64,000 nt of DNA from JBCBDX01 sp038529265 (GTDB lineage: Bacteria > Pseudomonadota > Alphaproteobacteria > Rhizobiales > Rhizobiaceae). Positions within the stretch are counted from its first letter, which is position 1; each line of letters starts with the position of its first letter. This document shows, piece after piece, positions 7,992-15,192 of the stretch. The notes beneath the pieces were generated by a model. It searched no databases and was not told the DNA's origin. It saw only the letters and a list, made by a program, of their open reading frames with translations. The stretch covers positions 124,001-188,000 of the forward strand of contig JBCBDX010000001.1 in assembly GCA_038529265.1 (NCBI GenBank), given 5' to 3'. The translations under genes were made by a program, and so were the position numbers.

Positions 7992-8399
7992 CTAATTTTT
8001 CAATAGTTGCCGCAAATTGTCCAACGTGGTGTTGAGCTCGCCAATTGCATTGTCCAGCTGTTGACGGTCGCTGTGCAGTTTCTCAAGCTGAGCTTCGCCT
8101 TTTTCAATCGACACTTCCAGTTGGCGGCGATTGTCGCCTTCCGGGTCGTAGAGTTCCAGTATTTCCCGAATGTCTTTCAAGGAAAACCCAACACGCTTTC
8201 CGAGCAAGATGATCCGCAGTCTTGCCCGATCACCGCGCGTATAAAGACGCAAGTTGCCGACACGGCGTGGGTTTAATAACCCCTTGTCTTCATAAAAGCG
8301 CAGAGTACGCAGCGTTACATCAAATTCGCGCGCCAGTTCGCCAATCCGAAATGTCTCCTCTACGGCGCCGTCGCCAGGCACAGACGTTTGGTCTGTCAT
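7992..8399 (-). CDS. MerR-family transcriptional regulator of fatty-acid or acyl-CoA catabolism
   Basis: The 135-residue protein has an N-terminal winged helix-turn-helix typical of MerR (FRIGELAREFDVTLRTLRFY at about 17-36, then EDKGLL) and a C-terminal coiled coil for dimerisation (about 90-133, heptad-rich ending in LDNLRQLLKN). There are no cysteines in the effector part, so it is not a metal sensor of the MerR/CueR kind. Two ATGs lie six bases apart; AAAGGA is best spaced for the second (8399), with 8405 the alternative. Its position next to the acyl-CoA dehydrogenase and the palindrome at 7855-7888 suggests control of these genes, with an acyl-CoA as a plausible effector (inference). 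Confidence 0.85.
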   Translation of the reverse strand: MTDQTSVPGDGAVEETFRIGELAREFDVTLRTLRFYEDKGLLNPRRVGNLRLYTRGDRARLRIILLGKRVGFSLKDIREILELYDPEGDNRRQLEVSIEKGEAQLEKLHSDRQQLDNAIGELNTTLDNLRQLLKN

Positions 8400-8715
8400 T
8401 GTCATATTCCTTTATCCCTCTGTGCGGAAATCGCTAAGCTCATTCGAAGCGCTTTGGAAAGCCGTCAAGCTTCGGTTCTTGTTTATTCCAACACATCACA
8501 CCTGATCGGTCCCGCATAGGTTTCTTTACGTTACGCAAGGTTACACGAAAGCCTCGCCCGCGTTCTAAGTGGAGCGCTCGTTCCAGATTTAAAGAATGTG
8601 CGTTGATTAACGCGATGTTTACCACGTTTGAGAAAGAAAAGTTAACGGAGGGCTTTGCCTGCTTCGGCGGTTCACAGCAGCGCAGCTTTCAGTGCAGGAC
8701 AGAGGACAAACGGTA
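8400..8715. other. Divergent intergenic region between the merR-type and podJ-like genes
   Basis: About 316 bases without a credible gene. It must carry the promoter of the regulator (minus) and of the large gene at 8716 (plus). A TTAA-N7-TTTA element at 8607-8621 is one base short of a CtrA box, too weak to call. AGAGGA at 8701-8706 is the ribosome site for 8716. I see no other structure. Confidence 0.4.
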
Positions 8716-11700
8716 ATGACGCACCGCAGAAACCAAAATATTGGACGTGATGGGACGTTAGACCGCCTCAGTGATGCGCTAAGCGCGCTTGAAACGCGCA
8801 TTGCAGGCGCGCAAAGGCAGCCCGCTAGCCGATATGAGCGTCAACCCAGAAGTGAAGTTGCAAGCATTCGCGAGCGAGAAGCGGCGCTGCGTGCTAAGTC
8901 GGCTCGATCATCGGTACCACCAGCTGCTGACTTTGACGCACTGCGCGATGAGATACGAGCAATGGGCGGCGCTTCGACCAGTGCCGGTGCGGGCATTCGT
9001 GAACTGCGCAGCGATATTGATGCCCTCAAATCCGCCGTAACCCAACTTGCGCGTCAGGACACGCTTGTTGATCTCTCAGACAGGTGGGGCGTTTTGGAGC
9101 GAGAAATCGCGCGCATGCCTGACACGCTGGCCACCCGCGATGATGTCGGGCACATGTTGGCTCGTCTCGATACGCTCAGCCAAACCATCAGCAGTATGCC
9201 GCAAGACATCGAAACGCGGGGGCTTGAGGAACGCATTCAGACCTTGGCTGGTGCCATGGAGGCATTCGGCCATCAGCAGGCGGGGCTCGAAAAGAGCTTG
9301 TTTGACGGAATGCACGACCGATTTTCTGCGATCGACCGCGCGCTGGAAGGCGTCGCGGCATCGGGTCGTGGCACCGATCATGACACGCTGGATCGTATCG
9401 AAGCCCGTATTGCGAGCGTGACCCGACAAATTGAAGATATGCAAGCTGCAGGCGGACGTGATTACACACCGCAGTTCACTGACATTTTCAATCGCTTGGA
9501 CATGTTGCAACAGGCTAGCAACGGTGATCCGGCGGTCCATGAAGCCTTGACCTTGATCGCAGAGCGGGTTGCGGAACTACAAGTTTCTCCGAGCCAAGGC
9601 GCCGCCGCCGATGAACATGAGATTGCAGCTTTGTCTGGGCGTCTCGATCAAATTGTAGAGCTATTGCACAATTCGCAAGCTTCTCAGGGTGCCGAATTAG
9701 CTGCTCCTTCGGTTAAAGAGATTGAAAGCCGCCTCGACGCGCTAACCCAGCAGCTGTCGCTTTCAACCGAGAATACGGGGCGTTCCGTTGATCAAGCCGT
9801 TGCATCGTTGGAAGGTCGCATTGCCGATCTTGCAAGAACGCTTGATGAGCGTCCAGTTGAAGGCGCGCCCTTGGCACCGCTTGAGTCCATGGAAGAACGT
9901 CTAGATGACATAGCACGGTTTCTAACTCAGAACGCTGACAATGGACCGGCTGTAGGCGCCGCTGGTGCCTTTGATACGCAGTCTCTTGAACTACAAATCG
10001 CAGAATTATCCGCTCGCTTGGCCGAGACCAATAATGCTGTCGCCCCTCAAACGTTGGTTGATGGCGAGCTGGGGACTGGCGTTGATGTCATGCAGGCCGC
10101 ACGCTCTGCCGCCGAAGAAGTGCTGAGCCAGGCCAAGTTGAACGGCATTGCCTCGCAAGACTTTGAACGCCTATCTGATGATCTAAAGTCCCTTGAAACG
10201 CTGGCCCGGGAGGCCGACGGGCGCAACGAGCGAACCTTTGAAGCAATACATGATACGCTATTGAAGGTTGTTGATCACCTGTCGGACCTTGAAAGAAATA
10301 CCCCTCAGTTTTCCGAGACCAATGCGACGTCACGCGCTGAAGCTTTTGGTGTTGCGGGGAGTTCTGCTGAGGAACAATCCGAGTTTCCAGGTTATCAGGC
10401 TCCCTTGGTCGCAGAGCCGCAAGCACCTGCAATTCCAAGCCAGGCTGGCTTGAACGCGGAACCAGCGACGTCACGAATTTCAATCGACAACGCACCGTCG
10501 ATTGACGGGCCGGAGCAGGATGAAGCAAAACCCGAGCTCACGCCATCACAGGCGGCAGCCAGCGCAGCAATTGCCGCGATGGCGCAATCTGGCAATGAAG
10601 CTGATGTCCAGGAGACAGCACCAACTGAGAAGAAGTCTATCTTCAAAACTATGACTAGCCGTTTGCGTGGTGGCGAACGCGCTGAAACGCAAGCTGAACT
10701 GCCTGAATATGACAATACAGGTTCCGACACGCCACTTGAACCCGACACCGCTCAGGCAGAAGTCGCAGAAATCATTGCGCGCGTTCGTAGAGAGCGTGAG
10801 GGTGGTAAGGCACCTGCTGTCGCCGCCGCAGCGACCGCTGAAGCACCCGCAACGCCCAAAATAGACAGTACGTCTTCAAAGTCTGATTTTATTGCCGCTG
10901 CACGCCGTGCTGCTCAGGCTGCAGCCAATGATGCTCAAGCCGCCGAAACGCGGACGGTCTCGAAAAGTGACGGATTAAAATCCACCGTCAGCGGTCTTCT
11001 CACTCAGAAAAGACGTCCGATACTCATCGGCGCTGCAGCAATATTGGTTGCAATGTTGGCATTGCCTTTTGTTCGCGGCCTACTTGGCGGAGGTCAAGAC
11101 GTAGCTGTTGCACCGCCGCCAGCGCCTGCCATCGAGCAAAGCGTAGAGGCAGTTGAAGTACCTGACCCGGTCGAACCTGCAGTCGAGACTGTCGACACAC
11201 CGGAGTTGATTGAGGCGCCTCGTGTCGTCGAAATTGAAAGCAACGTTGCTAGCCCCATTGAAGCTGTTGAAGAGGCCGTTGCCCAGCCCGAAACGCTAGC
11301 TGTTCCTGTACAACCCGAAATTGCCATCGACCCGACACCCGTCGCGGCCATTCCAACAGATGCGGGCACGCCTGCCATGCAAGACGCCGCCCGCGGCGGA
11401 GACGTGACAGCGATGTTCCTTGTCGGCGACTATTTTGCCGCAAAGGCGCAATCTGATGGGCCTGGAAGCGCTCAACAAAACAATGCCGACGCGCTCAACT
11501 GGTACACAAAGAGTGCAGAAGCTGGTTATGCGCCCGCGCAGCAGAGACTTGGAAGTCTTTACGAAAAGGGTGTTGGTACCGACAAAGACCTTTCGCTGGC
11601 CAAATCATGGTATAAATTGGCTGCCGAACAGGGCAACGCCGCCGCGATGCATAATTTGGGCGTGCTTCATGCCAACGGCGTTGATGGAGCACCAAACCTG

Positions 11701-12237
11701 ACCGAGGCAGTTCGCTGGTTTGAAGAGGCAGCGCTCTATGGCGTGCCGGACAGCCAATATAATCTGGGCGTCATGGCTGTTCGCGGTGACGGCATGGAAG
11801 CCAGCCTGAAAAACTCCTACAAATGGTTCTCGCTGGCCGCAAAAAATGGCGATGGCGATGCAGCTTCAAAGCGTGACACGGTTGCTGAGCGCATGGACCC
11901 CGATACATTGAAGATGGCCCAGGATGAGGTGGCGCTTTGGCGCGCTCGCCAGACGGATCAGACCGCCAATATCGTATCCGTGCCGGATGCTTGGCAGACG
12001 GATCAAATGCGCACAGCCGCAGCACCACCGCCTTCAGAACCGATTGATATGCAAAAGGCGGTTCGCAACATTCAGGCCATCTTGAACAATAATGGTTATG
12101 ATGCGGGTCCGGTCGACGGCGTGATGGGTGAAAAGACCCGTCAGGCAATCCGCACTTTCCAGGCAGACAAGGGCATGGAGCCGACCGGTGAGGTCAATGA
12201 AGAGTTGGTCCGCAAGTTGCTCGAACTGACTGCTTGA
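8716..12237 (+). CDS. PodJ-like polarity/envelope protein: coiled coil, one TM segment, Sel1 repeats, peptidoglycan-binding domain
   Basis: The 1173-residue protein has a long cytoplasmic N-terminal part (about 1-765) rich in coiled-coil heptads with recurring RLD/LE-x-R-I segments. A single membrane segment follows at about 767-790 (PILIGAAAILVAMLALPF), then a Pro/Glu/Val-rich periplasmic linker, Sel1-type helical repeats at about 888-1050 (NWYTKSAEAGYAPAQQRLGS, SWYKLAAEQGNAAAMHNLG, RWFEEAALYGVPDSQYNLG, KWFSLAAKNGDGDA), and a C-terminal PG_binding_1 domain (IQAILNNNGYDAGPVDG). This order is that of PodJ, which organises the cell pole in Caulobacter and Agrobacterium. The ATG at 8716 is preferred over an in-frame GTG at 8692 because AGAGGA precedes it. 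Sequence identity to known PodJ was not tested. Confidence 0.75.
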   Translation: MTHRRNQNIGRDGTLDRLSDALSALETRIAGAQRQPASRYERQPRSEVASIREREAALRAKSARSSVPPAADFDALRDEIRAMGGASTSAGAGIRELRSDIDALKSAVTQLARQDTLVDLSDRWGVLEREIARMPDTLATRDDVGHMLARLDTLSQTISSMPQDIETRGLEERIQTLAGAMEAFGHQQAGLEKSLFDGMHDRFSAIDRALEGVAASGRGTDHDTLDRIEARIASVTRQIEDMQAAGGRDYTPQFTDIFNRLDMLQQASNGDPAVHEALTLIAERVAELQVSPSQGAAADEHEIAALSGRLDQIVELLHNSQASQGAELAAPSVKEIESRLDALTQQLSLSTENTGRSVDQAVASLEGRIADLARTLDERPVEGAPLAPLESMEERLDDIARFLTQNADNGPAVGAAGAFDTQSLELQIAELSARLAETNNAVAPQTLVDGELGTGVDVMQAARSAAEEVLSQAKLNGIASQDFERLSDDLKSLETLAREADGRNERTFEAIHDTLLKVVDHLSDLERNTPQFSETNATSRAEAFGVAGSSAEEQSEFPGYQAPLVAEPQAPAIPSQAGLNAEPATSRISIDNAPSIDGPEQDEAKPELTPSQAAASAAIAAMAQSGNEADVQETAPTEKKSIFKTMTSRLRGGERAETQAELPEYDNTGSDTPLEPDTAQAEVAEIIARVRREREGGKAPAVAAAATAEAPATPKIDSTSSKSDFIAAARRAAQAAANDAQAAETRTVSKSDGLKSTVSGLLTQKRRPILIGAAAILVAMLALPFVRGLLGGGQDVAVAPPPAPAIEQSVEAVEVPDPVEPAVETVDTPELIEAPRVVEIESNVASPIEAVEEAVAQPETLAVPVQPEIAIDPTPVAAIPTDAGTPAMQDAARGGDVTAMFLVGDYFAAKAQSDGPGSAQQNNADALNWYTKSAEAGYAPAQQRLGSLYEKGVGTDKDLSLAKSWYKLAAEQGNAAAMHNLGVLHANGVDGAPNLTEAVRWFEEAALYGVPDSQYNLGVMAVRGDGMEASLKNSYKWFSLAAKNGDGDAASKRDTVAERMDPDTLKMAQDEVALWRARQTDQTANIVSVPDAWQTDQMRTAAAPPPSEPIDMQKAVRNIQAILNNNGYDAGPVDGVMGEKTRQAIRTFQADKGMEPTGEVNEELVRKLLELTA

Positions 12238-12323
12238 TTGTCCTTAAGTGTATTTGACAGGCACCGAACGTGAGCGCATGACGCTCCGGTAAGGAACGTA
12301 TCGCTAACCCACTGGAGAAGGGC

Positions 12324-13244
12324 GTGGCAATCTATCTGCCCATCGCCGAACTGTCGGTCAACGCGCTGGTGCTTCTGTGTATGGGGGCAGCGGTTGGGTT
12401 TCTGTCAGGCATGTTTGGCGTCGGTGGCGGTTTTCTGATCACGCCGCTTCTGATCTTCTACAACATTCCGCCTGCAGTTGCGGTTGCAACGGGCGCAAAC
12501 CAAATCGTTGCATCCTCGGTATCGGGGGTCTTGTCGCACCTTCGACGCAAAGGCGTAGACATCAAACTGGGCGTCGTACTGTTGATTGGTGGTATCGCAG
12601 GATCATCGATCGGTGTCATCATATACACCTACCTTTTGCAGGTCGGGCAATTGGATCTGATTATCTCCGTGCTCTATGTGTTGATGCTAGGGATCGTCGG
12701 CGCGCTTATGCTCAAGGAGAGTGTCAGCGCTTGGCGCAAGTCGCGTGCGGGCACACCTGTGGCTATGCGAAAGCCAGGGCAACACAACTGGATCCATCGG
12801 CTGCCCATGAAAATGCGGTTCAAGCAATCGCGGCTCTACATCAGTGTGATCCCTGTCGTTTTGCTTGGCGCTGTCATTGGCATGCTCGCGGCGATCATGG
12901 GCGTTGGTGGCGGCTTCATCCTGGTACCTGCCATGATCTATCTGCTGCGCGTGCCAACCAATGTTGTTATAGGCACATCGCTTTTTCAGATTATTTTTGT
13001 CGCGGCCTACACCACCATTGTTCAGGCCATCGCCAACCAAACAGTGGATATTGTCTTGGCGGTGTTATTGATGCTCGGCGGTGTGGCAGGCGCGCAATAT
13101 GGTGCCTATGCCGGGCAACGCCTCCGCGGCGAGCAACTGCGCGCAATGCTGGCCCTTCTTGTGCTCGCTGTCGCGTTCCGCCTTGCTTACACACTCTTTG
13201 TGGCACCGGACGACATTTACACCGTCGGGGCGGGTATCGCATGA
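12324..13244 (+). CDS. TauE/SafE-family sulfite/anion exporter-like permease
   Basis: This 306-residue membrane protein has about eight hydrophobic spans arranged as two halves, each with the family's glycine-rich signature: FLSGMFGVGGGFLITPLLI in the first and MLAAIMGVGGGFILVPAMI in the second. TauE/SafE members move sulfite, sulfonates or other organic anions across the inner membrane. A GTG start with GGAGAAGG just upstream is used. The stop overlaps the ATG of the next gene (ATGA), a TIGR02186 protein, a pairing known from other alphaproteobacteria, so the two likely work together. The substrate cannot be told. Confidence 0.88.
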   Translation: MAIYLPIAELSVNALVLLCMGAAVGFLSGMFGVGGGFLITPLLIFYNIPPAVAVATGANQIVASSVSGVLSHLRRKGVDIKLGVVLLIGGIAGSSIGVIIYTYLLQVGQLDLIISVLYVLMLGIVGALMLKESVSAWRKSRAGTPVAMRKPGQHNWIHRLPMKMRFKQSRLYISVIPVVLLGAVIGMLAAIMGVGGGFILVPAMIYLLRVPTNVVIGTSLFQIIFVAAYTTIVQAIANQTVDIVLAVLLMLGGVAGAQYGAYAGQRLRGEQLRAMLALLVLAVAFRLAYTLFVAPDDIYTVGAGIA

Positions 13245-14017
13245 GACGGATTCTCTTGGCGTTCATAGCGCTCATATTCATGCTTGGTATGGCTGCCAAA
13301 GCACAGGAAAACGAAGTCGAGCGCATAGAGATCGGTCTTTCAACTGAAGTCATCGAGATTACATCAAATTTTGCCGGTGAAACGCTCACGATCTTCGGTT
13401 CTGTTGATAATGTTGATCCGCTGGTTCAACGCCAAGGACGCTATGATGTGGTCGTTGTCTTGTCTGGGCCAGTCGCTGATCTAACGGCGCGACGCAAAGA
13501 CAGGGTTCTTGGTGTTTGGATGAATGTTGATGAGTTGGCGTTACCCAACGTGCCCTTATCTTATCTGATCACTTCAACCCGCCAAATTCGCGATATGGCG
13601 GAAGGGCCGACCATTGAACGCCTCGCGCTGGATATAGATAGCGTAAATCTGATCCGCGATGACGATATCCGTGCGCGAAACAGCGAGTTTCTGGAAGAGG
13701 TCCGCAGGCTTAAGGTGGAAGAGGCGTTGTTTCGGTCATTTCCAAGCGGTGTTCAATTCATTTCGCAAAGCCTCTTTCGTGCACGTCTTGAACTCCCGGC
13801 AAACGTGCCGCTAGGCCAGCATGTCGCGCGTGCCTATCTGTTCAAGCAGGGGAGCCTTGTCGGGCAAACCAACGCGACGCTCAACATCAGAAAAGCGGGT
13901 CTGGAGTTTGCTGTGTTTGAGTTCTCTCGTGACCAGTCTGCAGCGTACGGTTTTTTGGCTGTCCTGGCTGCTCTCATCATCGGTTGGCTGGGGCGCATTA
14001 TTTTTAGACGCGACTAG
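13241..14017 (+). CDS. TIGR02186-family membrane-anchored periplasmic protein
   Basis: The 258-residue product starts with a signal peptide (MRRILLAFIALIFMLGMAAKAQ, cleaved near residue 22) and ends with one membrane span (YGFLAVLAALIIGWLGRIIF) before a short basic tail. Most of the protein is therefore periplasmic, anchored at the C-terminus. The body (IEIGLSTEVIEITSNFAGE, later RLALDIDSVNLIRDDDI) fits the TIGR02186 family, known mainly for its link to TauE-type permeases. It overlaps the permease gene by four bases, so it is probably an accessory subunit of that transporter; the mechanism is not known. It sits in a longer open frame that begins inside the permease gene, but that extension is a shadow. 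Confidence 0.8.
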   Translation: MRRILLAFIALIFMLGMAAKAQENEVERIEIGLSTEVIEITSNFAGETLTIFGSVDNVDPLVQRQGRYDVVVVLSGPVADLTARRKDRVLGVWMNVDELALPNVPLSYLITSTRQIRDMAEGPTIERLALDIDSVNLIRDDDIRARNSEFLEEVRRLKVEEALFRSFPSGVQFISQSLFRARLELPANVPLGQHVARAYLFKQGSLVGQTNATLNIRKAGLEFAVFEFSRDQSAAYGFLAVLAALIIGWLGRIIFRRD

Positions 14018-14037
14018 CTGCGTATAAGAGGGATTTC

Positions 14038-14469
14038 ATGGATACGAAAAAAGCGGCGTTCTGGCTGGGTCTGGCTGGCTACATTCCCTTTGGCGCACTC
14101 GCACTGGGCATGGTCTTTGGTGGTGCCTATGCGCCTTCAGCGCAGATGCTTTTGATTGGCTATGCCGCAGTTATTCTCTCATTCTTGGGCGGTATTCGTT
14201 GGGGCATCGGTTTGGTGGCTGAAGACGGTCGGCGGCAAGCATTGACGCTTGCGATGTCCGTCATTCCTTCGCTTTGGGCGTGGGTAGCCGCATTCATCGG
14301 TGGTAATGTGGCGTTTCTGATGTTCGCCATCGGCTTTATTGCGATGGGCTGGTGGGACAACAAGCTGGTGGTAGAGGGTGGTGCGCCAAGCTGGTTTGGC
14401 TCTTTGCGTTTGATCCTCACGGGTCTTGTTACGCTGACGATGCTAGCCGCGAGCTTTGCTACGCTTTGA
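14038..14469 (+). CDS. DUF3429 small integral membrane protein
   Basis: The 143-residue protein consists of about four to five hydrophobic spans (AFWLGLAGYIPFGALALGMV, LIGYAAVILSFLGGIRWGIG, VIPSLWAWVAAFIGGNVAF and a C-terminal LVTLTMLAASFATL). The IRWG motif after the second span and the GWWDN motif near residue 105 are typical of DUF3429. The function is unknown. GAGG lies a few bases before the ATG, and the gene follows the TIGR02186 gene after 20 bases, so co-transcription is likely. Its last 27 bases overlap the convergent pdeM gene. Confidence 0.75.
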   Translation: MDTKKAAFWLGLAGYIPFGALALGMVFGGAYAPSAQMLLIGYAAVILSFLGGIRWGIGLVAEDGRRQALTLAMSVIPSLWAWVAAFIGGNVAFLMFAIGFIAMGWWDNKLVVEGGAPSWFGSLRLILTGLVTLTMLAASFATL

Positions 14470-15192
14470 GGGCATGCCGACCAGATCATTCGCACTGATC
14501 GGATATACCTGATTTGACCCGAGCATGAATGCGCAAAGGCGTGCTCGGTCAAATAACGCGCTTACCTCCGGGTGGCTAATCGGCAAACCTCCGGTCAAAA
14601 CACCAAAGGCTGGCATGACCATCCGCTGGCCATCGCAGGCAAAGCAGTTGCGCCGAACCTTTTTGCCGCGTGCGCGCAGCACCGCTGCTGGATGGTAATG
14701 CCCCGAAATCTCCGGGCCACCAAACAGACGCTGCGCAATATGGCGGAATGTAATGCCACTGACGGCCAATTCATCGACCGTGTCGCCTGGACAGCCAGCG
14801 GGCGGGTGTGGATCATGATTACCTGTTACCCAAACCATGTCTCGACCAACAACCAGCGTTTCAATTGCTCGCCTGGTATCTGATGAAAGACGCAGCGCTG
14901 CTTCTTCGTCATGAAAACTATCACCCAGACTGACGATAATTGCCGGATCATACTTGGCCACCAAAGCTGCTAGTCGCGTTAGAGTCGCCGCCGTGTCGTA
15001 GGGCGGCAGAAAAATGCGTTTGCGCGCAAATGAAGATGCCTTCTCCAAATGCAGATCCGAGACCACAAGGAGGCGAAGTGACGGAAAAAACAAGATACCC
15101 GCTGGATCGAACAGCACCTCTTCGCCTGCAAAACTGGATGCAAGTGCGGCGCCGCTCTCCACGTCAGTTATGGTTTTTAGAGCTGGCCTCAT
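14443..15192 (-). CDS. pdeM: Ligase-associated DNA damage response endonuclease PdeM
   Basis: The 249-residue metallophosphoesterase is one member of the bacterial ligase-associated repair cassette (TIGR04123 type). The metal-binding motifs are in order: DLHLEK (about 46-51), GDSFHDEE, GNHDPH and GHYHP. Enzymes of this group act as metal-dependent DNA phosphodiesterases/endonucleases. Its start overlaps the stop of the helicase gene upstream (ATGA), indicating translational coupling. The 3' end overlaps the convergent DUF3429 gene by 27 bases. Confidence 0.9.
   Translation of the reverse strand: MRPALKTITDVESGAALASSFAGEEVLFDPAGILFFPSLRLLVVSDLHLEKASSFARKRIFLPPYDTAATLTRLAALVAKYDPAIIVSLGDSFHDEEAALRLSSDTRRAIETLVVGRDMVWVTGNHDPHPPAGCPGDTVDELAVSGITFRHIAQRLFGGPEISGHYHPAAVLRARGKKVRRNCFACDGQRMVMPAFGVLTGGLPISHPEVSALFDRARLCAFMLGSNQVYPISANDLVGMPSKRSKARG

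Noticed and set aside
8607..8621. CtrA-like TTAA-N7-TTTA element before the podJ-like gene
   Set aside because: One base off the consensus and such short AT patterns arise by chance.
12265..12295. GAGCG/CGCTC hairpin between the podJ-like gene and the permease gene
   Set aside because: Only 5 bp and not followed by a T-run, so not called a terminator.
12377..13240. Long in-frame extension upstream of the TIGR02186 gene inside the permease gene
   Set aside because: It is out of frame with a clear TauE/SafE protein and encodes an Arg/Cys/His-rich shadow; the signal peptide at 13241 marks the real start.
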